Source: Blastocatellia bacterium (GTDB lineage: Bacteria; Acidobacteriota; Blastocatellia; Pyrinomonadales; Pyrinomonadaceae). Taken from it: DNA of 12,533 bases. The position numbers were made by a program, and so were the translations under genes. Below, piece after piece: positions 1 to 7,705 of the stretch (the stretch's first letter is position 1; each line of letters opens with the position of its first letter). The DNA lies in contig PSRF01000280.1 in NCBI GenBank assembly GCA_003175865.1, forward strand, positions 1 to 12,533, given 5' to 3'. The notes beneath the pieces were generated by a model. It was not told where the DNA came from. It did no database searches and worked only from the letters and a program-made list of their open reading frames with translations.

Positions 1-609
1 CTGCCATTCATCTTATGTTTCATAGTGCCGAATTTTATTAAGATGGCGCCGTGGATCTGGGACAACATCAAAGTGCTGTACTACTGGTGGCTCGCGTCGG
101 CTCCGCTCGTCGCCCTTTTGTTAGCCCACCTTTGGAGACAAGGGAAAATTCGACGAGTCATCGCTATTTTTCTTTTCGTGTGTGTAACGTTGGCGGGTGC
201 ACTTGATGTCGCGGGTATCGCCTTGCGTTCCACAAAATATACGATCTTCGATCGCGCGGGTATCGCGTTCGCTGAACTCATAAAGAAGCAAACTCCACCG
301 CGCGCCTTGGTGATCCATGCCCCGGTACACAACGATCCCGTCTTCTTAACTGGGCGCAGATCTCTGCTTGGCTATCCTGGCCACATCTGGACGCATGGTC
401 TTGAGTTCGGTCCGAGAGAAGCAGAGATTAAGAGAATCTACGGCGGTTCCTCTGACGCGGATCAGTTGCTTCGCAATTACGGAATTGACTATGTAGTTGT
501 TGGACCACTTGAGAAGCTTGTGACGCCGGTGAATCAGCAATTCTTTTCTCGATACAAAAAGGCTGGAGAAGTTGGTGAGTACTCGCTCTACAAAATCAAG
601 CCCCAGTAA
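1..609 (+). CDS. C-terminal part of a polytopic membrane protein, GT-C-like (5' end outside the window)
   Basis: The frame is open from base 1 with no stop, and the first in-frame start candidate is a GTG at 25, so this is almost certainly the 3' end of a larger gene cut by the window edge. The visible part has a short hydrophobic stretch, then a motif of the type APWIWDNIK followed by a membrane segment (YYWWLASAPLVALLLAHLW), a basic loop, another membrane segment, and a soluble C-terminal domain of about 130 residues. The tail contains LLGYPGHIWTHG, IKRIYGG and LLRNYGIDYVVVGPLE. Tails of this style occur in large bacterial and archaeal membrane proteins related to GT-C glycosyltransferases, including the TIGR03662 (YYY) group, which tends to occur near TIGR03663 proteins such as the next gene. 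The exact family is inferred, since the catalytic N-terminus is not visible. It ends in TAA at 607-609 and overlaps the next gene by 35 bp. Confidence 0.8.
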   Translation: MPFILCFIVPNFIKMAPWIWDNIKVLYYWWLASAPLVALLLAHLWRQGKIRRVIAIFLFVCVTLAGALDVAGIALRSTKYTIFDRAGIAFAELIKKQTPPRALVIHAPVHNDPVFLTGRRSLLGYPGHIWTHGLEFGPREAEIKRIYGGSSDADQLLRNYGIDYVVVGPLEKLVTPVNQQFFSRYKKAGEVGEYSLYKIKPQ

Positions 610-2245
610 GACCGTTCGTGACAAAGCCGCTACGGTAAATGCGCCGGTCACAGCTCGAGGAGAATTCTCCGAAACGACGTGGTGGATTGGTGTCGTCGCA
701 ATACTCTGTCTAGGCGCGGTGCTGCGTCTCTACAACTTAAACCTTGTTCCACTGCACCACGATGAAGGAGTTAACGGCAATTTCCTCGTAAGGCTCGTGC
801 GCGAGAACATCTATCATTACGATCCGGCAAATTATCATGGACCAACACTCTATTATTTTGCTGCCATCATTCCGTGGGTCACGAAGCTTCTGTTTGGCGC
901 TGCCGCACGCGATGAATACGGTCTGACCACATTCAACATTAGATTAATTCCTGCCTTGTTTGGCCTGGGAACAATTGCACTGATCTTTTGTTTACGGCGT
1001 CGTCTCGGTACGGTGGCGACACTTTCAGCAGCACTTTTCGTGGCGGTCTCGCCAGGAGCGGTTTACTTATCACGTTACTTCATTCATGAGACACAGTTTG
1101 TGTTCTTCACGCTTGGAATCGTAGTTGCGGGTCTGAGGTTCTACGACGAGCGGCGTCCACATCACCTGATACTCGCCTTTGTTTCAGCAGCGCTTTTGTT
1201 TGCCACTAAAGAAACTGCAATGATTTCAGCCGCAGTGCTTTTTCTGGCACTGGTCCTGACCAACATCTACAAGCGGTTGGTTAAGCGCAGCAGAGTTTCG
1301 ACCAAACAACGTAAGAAGACTCAAACGGAAGCTGGCTTAGGTCTCACAGAGCTTGTTGAGGAAATTGGGGGTACTTCAACTCTTTTGCTTTGGATTCTTC
1401 TTGGCTCAGTTCTATTCGTTGCTATTAACATAGTCTTCTACTCGTCGTTCTTTAGTAACTATCCGCAAGGTATCTACGATTCTCTTAAGACATTCGACTT
1501 CTGGACCAAAACTGGTAAGGCGCAACATGTCCATCCGCCCGTCACTTATATCCATTGGCTTGTCTTCCAAGAAGCGCCACTGCTGTTCCTGGGAGCGATT
1601 GGTGCGGTCTTTGCAGTGTTGAAACCGAAGAACTCATTCGCGCTCTTCTCGGCTATGTGGGCTTTTGGTTTGATTGCTGCTTACTCATTAGTTCCGTACA
1701 AGACTCCCTGGTTACAACTCAATTTCATCATTCCTCTTGCGATCATCGCAGGTTATGCAGTTCAAACTTTTTACCAACTCGATCTAAACCAACTGCGCTT
1801 CGCAGTTACCGTTGTTGTAATCGCTATTGGTATCAGTTTCTACCAAACCATTGACCTCAACTTTTTCAACTACGACAACGACAGCGAGTACTACGTCTAC
1901 GTCTATGCCCACACAAAACGCGACACCGTTCAACTAGTTAATGAAATTGACAAGTTGGCCCAACAAAACCAGAAGAATCTTACTGGAATCACGATCGTGT
2001 CGCCTGACTACTGGCCGCTGCCCTGGTACCTGCGAAACTATTCACGCGTCGGTTACTTTGCACAAATGACTACTTCTAATGAGCCGATTATCATCGCCTC
2101 CGAGACCCAAAAGGCCGAAATGGATCAAAGATATGGCGAACTCTACCAATTAGTTCCTTCGGGCAAGGGTGACGGCGGCTTCGCTCTGCGTCCAGGTGTC
2201 AACTTGCTGCTTTATGAGCGTAAAACATCGTTGGTCAACCAGTAG
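575..2245 (+). CDS. Agl23/TIGR03663-type GT-C membrane protein
   Basis: This is a 556-residue integral membrane protein resembling the TIGR03663 family (named flippase activity-associated Agl23 in databases), which is related to dolichyl-phosphate-mannose-type GT-C transferases acting on lipid-linked sugars. After a short basic N-terminus and the first membrane segment (about 35-50) comes LHHDEGVNG (about 60-68), whose Asp-Glu pair is the expected GT-C acidic motif. NYHGPTLYY (about 86-94), SRYFIHET (about 166-173) and PYKTPWLQLN (about 374-383) follow, and these are typical of the family. About ten hydrophobic segments are visible, with a basic loop near 232-250 and a soluble C-terminal domain from about 430 containing SPDYWPLPWYLRNY. 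GTG at 575 is preferred over TTG at 572 because GGAG (565-568) lies 6 nt upstream. The overlap with the previous gene suggests translational coupling. The family call is firm; the substrate is unknown. Confidence 0.85.
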   Translation: MSTRSTKSSPSKTVRDKAATVNAPVTARGEFSETTWWIGVVAILCLGAVLRLYNLNLVPLHHDEGVNGNFLVRLVRENIYHYDPANYHGPTLYYFAAIIPWVTKLLFGAAARDEYGLTTFNIRLIPALFGLGTIALIFCLRRRLGTVATLSAALFVAVSPGAVYLSRYFIHETQFVFFTLGIVVAGLRFYDERRPHHLILAFVSAALLFATKETAMISAAVLFLALVLTNIYKRLVKRSRVSTKQRKKTQTEAGLGLTELVEEIGGTSTLLLWILLGSVLFVAINIVFYSSFFSNYPQGIYDSLKTFDFWTKTGKAQHVHPPVTYIHWLVFQEAPLLFLGAIGAVFAVLKPKNSFALFSAMWAFGLIAAYSLVPYKTPWLQLNFIIPLAIIAGYAVQTFYQLDLNQLRFAVTVVVIAIGISFYQTIDLNFFNYDNDSEYYVYVYAHTKRDTVQLVNEIDKLAQQNQKNLTGITIVSPDYWPLPWYLRNYSRVGYFAQMTTSNEPIIIASETQKAEMDQRYGELYQLVPSGKGDGGFALRPGVNLLLYERKTSLVNQ

Positions 2246-2347
2246 CCAAGACGGTTAGCTTACTTGAGCCATTCCTTGTCAAAAATTTAAGCGTGCTGAC
2301 TAACTTTGCTCCTCACTTAATTAAGCCATTCTAAGTTCAAGTTCTGG
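2246..2347. other. Intergenic gap before the smc promoter
   Basis: This AT-rich spacer follows the Agl23-like gene. It holds CTTAATTAAG-type symmetry but no GC-rich stem followed by a T-run, so I see no convincing terminator for the upstream pair. Confidence 0.5.
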
Positions 2348-2377
2348 TTGACATTCTAAGCACGAGGCACTTATAGT
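2348..2377 (+). promoter_or_regulatory. Sigma70-type promoter of smc
   Basis: A perfect -35 box TTGACA (2348-2353) is followed after 18 bp by TATAGT (2372-2377), which matches the -10 consensus in five of six positions. Transcription would start near 2384 and give a leader of roughly 70 nt before the smc ATG. The -10 box lies inside the small symmetric sequence CACT-TAT-AGTG, which might be an operator, but the support for that is weak. Confidence 0.7.
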
Positions 2378-2395
2378 GACTCACCCGTAACCAGA

Positions 2396-2426
2396 GTTTC
2401 TGTGGGCCACCTTCAGGTCCAGAAAC
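2396..2426 (+). promoter_or_regulatory. Stem-loop in the smc leader
   Basis: GTTTCTG (2396-2402) pairs perfectly with CAGAAAC (2420-2426). An inner ACC-TTCA-GGT (2409-2418) can extend the fold. It lies just after the predicted transcription start and is not followed by a T-run, so it is not a terminator. It could stabilise the 5' end of the mRNA or affect smc translation; the function is inferred. Confidence 0.4.
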
Positions 2427-2455
2427 TAGCCAAATAACCGAGCGATTTACCGCGA

Positions 2456-5400
2456 ATGTTCAAACTTCAAAGGCTGGAAATCACCGGCTTCAAATCCTTC
2501 GCCGACTACACCGAAATAATCTTCACAGGGGACGGTATCACAGCCATCGTTGGGCCAAATGGCTGCGGTAAAAGTAACGTTGCCGACGCCATTGCCTGGG
2601 TTCTGGGTGAACAGCGCATCAAGCACTTGCGCGGCGGGGAGATGAAAGATGTCATCTTCCAGGGTGCTCGCAATCGTCCGCCCAGCGGCATGGCAGAAGT
2701 AGTCATGCATCTGGTTCGCGATGATGCGGTTGAGAGCGAACCCGATATCGAAGACATCGATTCAACGCTCGAGCAAATAGATGAGCGTCTGGTGGATCTC
2801 GATTCGATACTGCCGCAGGAAGCTGCGGCTGAGACCACAACACAACCGGAGTCAGTGGCGCCAGGTGAAGGTGAGGTTGCTTCAACTGAGCCAGCCGAGA
2901 ACGCTGCAGCCGAAGTGACCAGTCAGCCAAGAGTTTCACACAAGCGCCATTGGAGACGTAGAAATCTGGCGCTCGAATTTGCTCCGGGTGAGGCCGTTTC
3001 AGTTACGCGTCGCCTTTATCGATCCGGCGAAAGCGAATATCTGCTTAACGACAAGATTTGTCGGTTGCGAGATATTCAGGACCTTTTCTCCGGAACAGGT
3101 TTGTCGGGTGGTCATTACGCGATTATCGAACAGGGCAGGATTGGTCAGATACTTTCCGCGAAGCCGATGGACCGCCGCACGATTATTGAAGAGGCGGCAG
3201 GCATAACCAAGTTTCGAGTTAGGCAACGTGCGACTGAGGCTCGACTGGAGTCAGCTCGGTCAAACCTGTCTCGTATCTCCGATATCGTTTCTGAAATCGA
3301 TCGGCAAGTAAACAGTTTGCGCCGTCAGGCTTCGAAGGCTCGACGCTACGGTGTGTTGCGTGAAGAGCTCCGGGAACTGTTGCGTCAGGTTTACGTCGCG
3401 GAAGATAAGAAACTCGCGCTCGTTCTCGAAGAGACCAAAACCAAACTAGCTGAAATCAACGAAATTGAGCTGAGCATTGCAGACGAGTTGGGTAATCGTG
3501 AGGAGTCAGCACGAGCTGCAACCCAGGAAGCCAGGAACCTCGAAGATCGATTAACTGGGGCGCGTGCTGCCGCGGCTGAAGCAGTGCTCCAACGCGACCG
3601 TCAGGCACGTGAGTGCGTCTATCAGCAAGAACAGCTTAGCGAAATTGAAAAACGAAAGGGAGAGTTGACTGCTGAAATCGAGGCACTGACCGCTCGCCTC
3701 GTTTTGATAGAGGCCGAGTGCCGTCGTCTTCAGGACGAAGATGCAAAACTTCGAATTGAGTCGGATGAAAGTGCATTGAGCCTGCGCACGGCTGAAGAAA
3801 CATACGCCGCGCGACTGCACGCGGCTGGGACCGCCGAAGCAGAAATCGAGAGTGCCCGTGCGGAACTCTTGAAGCAAACGGCGATCGCAGAGCGGCTACG
3901 CGAGATTGCCCGTCAACTTGAGGTAACGCTTGAGCGCTTGTCTCAACAAGCGGAGGGATTGGCGAGAGAAGGTGAACGTGCTGCTGCACACCTTACCGAG
4001 CGGAAAACAGAGAGGGAAAGCTTTTCTGAGGAGTTAGGAGTCGCTAGGCAACTCGTTGCTCAATTGCAAGCGGAGCGTGAAGCCGCAGTTGACGCCGTCG
4101 TCAGGGGACACGAATCCGTCAGTGATACAGAAGCTGAACTCTCGCGAGTACGTGAAGAGCACTCGCGCGCCAGTCATCGGCTTGAGAGTTTGAAAGAACT
4201 CGACCAGCGGCGCGCGTATTACTCGCCTGCTGTGCAACTTGTTTTCTCACCGAGTGAGACTCCTCGCGATTTTCATTTTATCGGCACACTCGCCGACACC
4301 CTGAATGTGGATGCTAAATGGGAGCGCGCAGTCGAAGGCGTGCTTGGTTCGTCTTTGCAGGCGATCGTAGTACCGACGCCCGACGATGCCGTGCGTGCTG
4401 CGCAGTGGTTGCGTGAGAACAATGGCGGGCGCGCAAGTTTTCTGGTTGCAGGTTTGCACGGAGGCAGTGACGAGATTGAGCTCGATACGCTTGCTTGCCG
4501 CCTCGACGAACGACCAGCACTGTCGTTTAGCATCGTTGACGATGTACGTGATGACCTGCGCATCAGTGACTTGCTCGGTGCACCGCAACAACTCGTGACC
4601 GTGCTCAAGCGGACGTTGCCGGAAAAAATGAATGCGCGACTTGCCGCGAATCTCGAAGAAGCAATGATCAGGTCGATCGCTTCCGGTGAGATGTACGTCA
4701 CGCTCAACGGTGATTGGATTGCAAGTGGGCAATTCGTGAACGCTGGCGATGCGCGCGCCGTCGAAGAAGGCGCCGGGTTATTGGCTTTCAAACGCGAACT
4801 GCGTGAACTCGAACTCCGCGCTGAAGTTCTGCGGCTGGAAGTCGAGTCGGCTTCAGGCAAGTCGAAGGAAGCGCGCGCCCGACTTGTTGGTCTCGAAGAT
4901 ACGGTTGTCGTGTTGAATGAGGCCATCGGCCGCGAGGAGCGCGAAGCAATGACGCGTGAACTCACAGCCGCGAACCTGGAGCAGGAAGTCGAACGTGCAG
5001 AAAGACATTTGCGAGTCGTGGCCCAGGATTCGGCGCGCGTTGAAGAGGAGCGTTCGGAGATTGAGCAACGCCGAACTCAAGCGTTGACCGACGCCGCCGC
5101 CGCTGAGTCCAGCCGGGAAGCAGCGGCGGATAACGTCATAACCGCCTCGGCACTGCTCGCCGATCTCAGACGCGAAGCAGAACTCGACAACGAAACGTTA
5201 GCGGAGCAAAGGGCCACTGCTGCGGCTGCTGCTGAACGTCGTCGCGCAACGACCGCTGAAGTCCGTCGCGCTGAAACCGAACTTGCCGAACTAGCTGCGC
5301 GCGTCGAGCGTTACCGTCTCGACATGATGGAGATGAGTGCTCGAAGTGACGAGCTCAGGCAATCAATTACAGAGCTTGAGCTCAAAGCGAGCACTGTTGA

Positions 5401-6310
5401 AATCGATCGTGAACGCGAAGAGCAGGAGATCGCGGAACTCTCTCAGCGCCTCAATGAAGCGCGGGAACAGGCCGACGCCTTCGCATCAGAATTGTCGGAG
5501 CTCAACAAGCAAGCGGCAGAAGTCAGGGACGACCGCGCTGGTATGGAAGTGCAACGTGCTGAAGCGCAGGCGCGTCTGACGTTCGTTCACGAAAACTGTC
5601 ATACGGAGCTAAACCAGTCGCTAGAAGAACTTGCGGCCGGGATCACACTCGAAGAAGAGTTTGATCTTGAAGCAAGTCACAAACGAGTTGAGGAGTTGCG
5701 CACGCGTCTTGAAGGTTTTGGTGGCGTCAACATGATGGCTCTTGAGGAACTAGCCGAAGCCGAAGAGCGACTGTTGTTCCTGACGGTGCAGCGACAAGAT
5801 ATTATCGACGGCATCTCATCGACTGAAGAGGCTTTGCGCGAAATTAAACGTCGATCACGCGAACGCTTTCGGCACGCATTCGAGCAGATCAACAAGAACT
5901 TTAGCGAGCTGTTCCTGCAGTTGTTTGGAGGTGGTCGAGGCGAAATGAGTTTGATCGATGCCGATGACATCCTCGAGTCGGGTATCGACATCGTAGCCCA
6001 ACCCCCTGGCAAACGTTTACAAAACGTGCTGCTGCTGTCTGGCGGCGAGAAGGCAATGGCAGCGTTGGCGCTGGTCCTCGGAATATTCCATTATCGTCCG
6101 GCGCCGTTCTGTTTGCTTGACGAAGTCGATGCGCCACTTGACGAAGCTAACGTTGGGCGGTTTACTGATAAAGTCGTACAGATGTCAGCCAACACGCAAT
6201 TCATCGTCATCACGCACAATAAGCGAACGATGGAAATGGCCAGGGCGCTTTACGGAGTGACAATGGAGGAGGCTGGCGTATCGAAGTTGGTATCGGTAAG
6301 GTTCGAGTGA
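2456..6310 (+). CDS. smc: Chromosome segregation/condensin ATPase SMC, with an N-head insertion
   Basis: This is the 1284-residue core ATPase of the bacterial SMC-ScpAB condensin, which organises and helps segregate the nucleoid. The N-terminal head carries Walker A GPNGCGKS (33-40), LRGGEMKDVIF (58-68) and the Q-loop IIEQGRI (223-229). A long coiled coil follows, rich in Glu, Arg, Ala and Leu, then the hinge (about 589-768, with GRASFLVAG) and the returning coiled coil. The C-terminal head has the signature LLSGGEK (1193-1199), Walker B FCLLDEVDAPLD (Asp1222-Glu1223) and the ending VSKLVSVRFE. All ATPase motifs are intact. It is longer than the usual ~1150-1200 residues, mainly because of an acidic, Ala/Pro/Thr-rich insertion at about 88-170 that ends in a basic cluster, KRHWRRR. 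The hinge segment SGQFVNAGD (757-765) replaces the usual glycine-rich PGG..TGG-like stretch. ATG at 2456 begins the canonical MFKLQRLEITGFKSF; no strong SD is visible. ScpA and ScpB are not in the window. Confidence 0.98.
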   Translation: MFKLQRLEITGFKSFADYTEIIFTGDGITAIVGPNGCGKSNVADAIAWVLGEQRIKHLRGGEMKDVIFQGARNRPPSGMAEVVMHLVRDDAVESEPDIEDIDSTLEQIDERLVDLDSILPQEAAAETTTQPESVAPGEGEVASTEPAENAAAEVTSQPRVSHKRHWRRRNLALEFAPGEAVSVTRRLYRSGESEYLLNDKICRLRDIQDLFSGTGLSGGHYAIIEQGRIGQILSAKPMDRRTIIEEAAGITKFRVRQRATEARLESARSNLSRISDIVSEIDRQVNSLRRQASKARRYGVLREELRELLRQVYVAEDKKLALVLEETKTKLAEINEIELSIADELGNREESARAATQEARNLEDRLTGARAAAAEAVLQRDRQARECVYQQEQLSEIEKRKGELTAEIEALTARLVLIEAECRRLQDEDAKLRIESDESALSLRTAEETYAARLHAAGTAEAEIESARAELLKQTAIAERLREIARQLEVTLERLSQQAEGLAREGERAAAHLTERKTERESFSEELGVARQLVAQLQAEREAAVDAVVRGHESVSDTEAELSRVREEHSRASHRLESLKELDQRRAYYSPAVQLVFSPSETPRDFHFIGTLADTLNVDAKWERAVEGVLGSSLQAIVVPTPDDAVRAAQWLRENNGGRASFLVAGLHGGSDEIELDTLACRLDERPALSFSIVDDVRDDLRISDLLGAPQQLVTVLKRTLPEKMNARLAANLEEAMIRSIASGEMYVTLNGDWIASGQFVNAGDARAVEEGAGLLAFKRELRELELRAEVLRLEVESASGKSKEARARLVGLEDTVVVLNEAIGREEREAMTRELTAANLEQEVERAERHLRVVAQDSARVEEERSEIEQRRTQALTDAAAAESSREAAADNVITASALLADLRREAELDNETLAEQRATAAAAAERRRATTAEVRRAETELAELAARVERYRLDMMEMSARSDELRQSITELELKASTVEIDREREEQEIAELSQRLNEAREQADAFASELSELNKQAAEVRDDRAGMEVQRAEAQARLTFVHENCHTELNQSLEELAAGITLEEEFDLEASHKRVEELRTRLEGFGGVNMMALEELAEAEERLLFLTVQRQDIIDGISSTEEALREIKRRSRERFRHAFEQINKNFSELFLQLFGGGRGEMSLIDADDILESGIDIVAQPPGKRLQNVLLLSGGEKAMAALALVLGIFHYRPAPFCLLDEVDAPLDEANVGRFTDKVVQMSANTQFIVITHNKRTMEMARALYGVTMEEAGVSKLVSVRFE
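2711..2965 (+). other. Segment encoding the low-complexity insertion in the SMC head
   Basis: This in-frame segment encodes roughly SMC residues 86-170. It falls between the strand ending AEVVMHLV and the conserved LALEFAPGEAVSVTRRLYRSGE, where most bacterial SMCs have only a short turn. It is first acidic (IEDIDSTLEQIDE), then rich in Ala, Glu, Pro and Thr, and ends with HKRHWRRR. The reading frame stays open and the head motifs on both sides are intact, so it looks like a genuine disordered loop, not a sequencing error. The boundaries are approximate. Confidence 0.7.
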
Positions 6311-7050
6311 AAGCAATCAAACTGGTGAAGCAAGTTCTCCCCGCCGCGCTTGTAATCCTGAGCGCGGCGGTTTTTGCGTTGGCCCAGAATGCCACCAAGC
6401 ACAATTCGCGACCTGCTGCTGTGCAGCCTTCGGAAGAATCTTCGAAACAGCCGTCCAGTGATGCAAGCAAGGTTGAGCAAATCAAGTATTCGTATGAGTT
6501 TTCGCAGCCGAAGTTTTATGTGAAGCACATAGTGATCGAACACGATCAAACAGGGCGCGGAACGATTACGTTTGAGCGACTCAATGAGGACACTCCAGTA
6601 GTTGAACCACTCGAGATTTCGCAGACTGCGATGTCGCGGATTTTGCCTTTATGGACAGCTTTGAAGTTTTTGGATTCGGACACAAACTACCAGTCAAGTC
6701 AAAGCTTCGCTCACCTTGGCACAATGAAGATCGGAATGGAAGAGGGAACGCGCAAACGAGTCGCTGAATTCAATTGGACTCACGACCAAAGCGCTGCCGC
6801 GCTGGTTGGCGAGTACAGGAAAGCAGCGGACCAGGCCATCTTCGTTTTTGATATTTCCATTGCGCGCGAGAACCAACCTCTGAATGCGCCGAAGTTGATG
6901 GAAGGTTTCGAATCAATGTTGAATCGCAACATGCTCTCGGATCCACAACAGGTGTTGCCCTTGTTGAAAGAACTCACCACCGACGAACACATTCCCCTCA
7001 TCGCCCGAAATCAGGCATTGCGCTTAATAAAACGCATCGAGAAGAAGTAG
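6307..7050 (+). CDS. Secreted protein of unknown function
   Basis: I do not recognise this 247-residue protein. It begins with a clear Sec signal peptide: basic MKAIKLVKQ, a hydrophobic core LPAALVILSAAVFA, and a likely cleavage after ALA near residue 26. A polar linker rich in Ser, Gln and Lys follows (about 27-58). The mature part alternates short beta-like stretches (KFYVKHIVIEHD, GRGTITFERL) with helical ones. The C-terminus, DPQQVLPLLKELTTDEHIPLIARNQALRLIKRIEKK, resembles a helical HEAT-like pair. No catalytic motif is visible. The GTG start at 6307 overlaps the smc stop as GTGA, and no upstream in-frame ATG exists, so translation is probably coupled to smc. A functional link to SMC is doubtful, because the product should leave the cytoplasm. 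Confidence 0.85.
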   Translation: MKAIKLVKQVLPAALVILSAAVFALAQNATKHNSRPAAVQPSEESSKQPSSDASKVEQIKYSYEFSQPKFYVKHIVIEHDQTGRGTITFERLNEDTPVVEPLEISQTAMSRILPLWTALKFLDSDTNYQSSQSFAHLGTMKIGMEEGTRKRVAEFNWTHDQSAAALVGEYRKAADQAIFVFDISIARENQPLNAPKLMEGFESMLNRNMLSDPQQVLPLLKELTTDEHIPLIARNQALRLIKRIEKK

Positions 7051-7176
7051 CAATCCTTTCGACAAAAGTTTTGCGTAGCAACGTTTAGGGACTAAGTTGA
7101 AAGCCACTCAGGTTGGCGCGAAGCTTTGTTTCCCCAACAACAATTTGAAAATTGAACTAGTTCCAACAAACATCTG

Positions 7177-7183
7177 AAAGGAG
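7177..7183 (+). promoter_or_regulatory. Strong Shine-Dalgarno of the VOC gene
   Basis: AAAGGAG sits 6 nt before the ATG at 7190. It is the best ribosome-binding site in the window, and most neighbouring genes lack an obvious one. It fixes the start of the VOC gene and suggests high translation. Confidence 0.85.
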
Positions 7184-7189
7184 AAGCCA

Positions 7190-7651
7190 ATGGCAAAGGT
7201 AAAACCAATTCCCGAAGGTTACCATTCAGTTACGCCTTACTTGATAATTCATGGCGCTGCGAACGCAATCACGTACTACAAGAAAGCGTTTGGGGCAACT
7301 GAACTGTTTCGCATGGAAGACAACAAGGGCAAGATTGGACATGCTGAACTCAAGATCGGCGACTCTCCAATCATGCTGGCGGATGAACAACCCGAGATGG
7401 GGTACAAGGGCCCGCAGGCATCGGCTGGAACGCCGGTGAGCCTGATGATTTACGTTGAAAACGTCGACAAGATTTACAACCAGGCGATTGCGGCTGGGGG
7501 AAAGGAGTTAAAAGCGTTGCAGGATCAGTTTTACGGTGATCGCTCGGGGACGCTCAAAGATCCCTTCGGTCATGTTTGGACTGTTGCAACACATATAGAA
7601 GACGTGACGCCGGCGGAAATGGAAAAGCGCGTAGCCGCCGCACACGGCTGA
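7190..7651 (+). CDS. VOC-fold (glyoxalase/PhnB-like) protein
   Basis: This is a 153-residue single-domain protein of the vicinal oxygen chelate superfamily, PhnB-like subgroup. Visible family features in order are SVTPYLIIHGAANAITYYKKAFGA (13-36), the first beta-alpha unit; GHAELKIGDSPIMLADE (50-66); a second unit starting VSLMIYVENVDKIYNQAIAAGG (83-104); and the signature YGDRSGTLKDPFGHVWTVATH (115-135). The tail EDVTPAEMEKRVAAAHG is also usual for this subgroup. Many PhnB-like proteins have no known reaction, so glyoxalase activity should not be assumed; His51 and Glu66 are possible metal ligands, by inference only. The gene has its own strong SD and a terminator right after it, and it is separated from the previous gene by 139 bp, so it is probably a single-gene transcript. 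It is entirely cytoplasmic, with no signal peptide. Confidence 0.92.
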   Translation: MAKVKPIPEGYHSVTPYLIIHGAANAITYYKKAFGATELFRMEDNKGKIGHAELKIGDSPIMLADEQPEMGYKGPQASAGTPVSLMIYVENVDKIYNQAIAAGGKELKALQDQFYGDRSGTLKDPFGHVWTVATHIEDVTPAEMEKRVAAAHG

Positions 7652-7662
7652 GTTATTGTCGC

Positions 7663-7691
7663 GGGCGGCCTTCGTGGCCGCCCTTTACTTT
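7663..7691 (+). terminator. Intrinsic terminator of the VOC gene
   Basis: GGGCGGCC (7663-7670) and GGCCGCCC (7676-7683) form a perfect 8-bp GC stem with the loop TTCGT, followed by TTTACTTT. It lies 11 bp after the VOC stop. On the opposite strand no T-run follows the stem, so it mainly serves the + strand, though it also sits at the end of the converging M61 gene. Confidence 0.9.
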
Positions 7692-7705
7692 GCTTGGCCC
7701 ACTCT

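Noticed and set aside
4273..4965. Long antisense ORF (230 codons) within smc
   Set aside because: It is Ser/Arg-rich, has no domain signal, and lies fully opposite the conserved SMC hinge; it is a shadow of the coding strand.
7141..7163. Palindromes CAATTT-GA-AAATTG and GAACTAGTTC upstream of the VOC gene
   Set aside because: They are short and AT-rich, with no clear promoter boxes around them; an operator is possible but cannot be supported from one copy.
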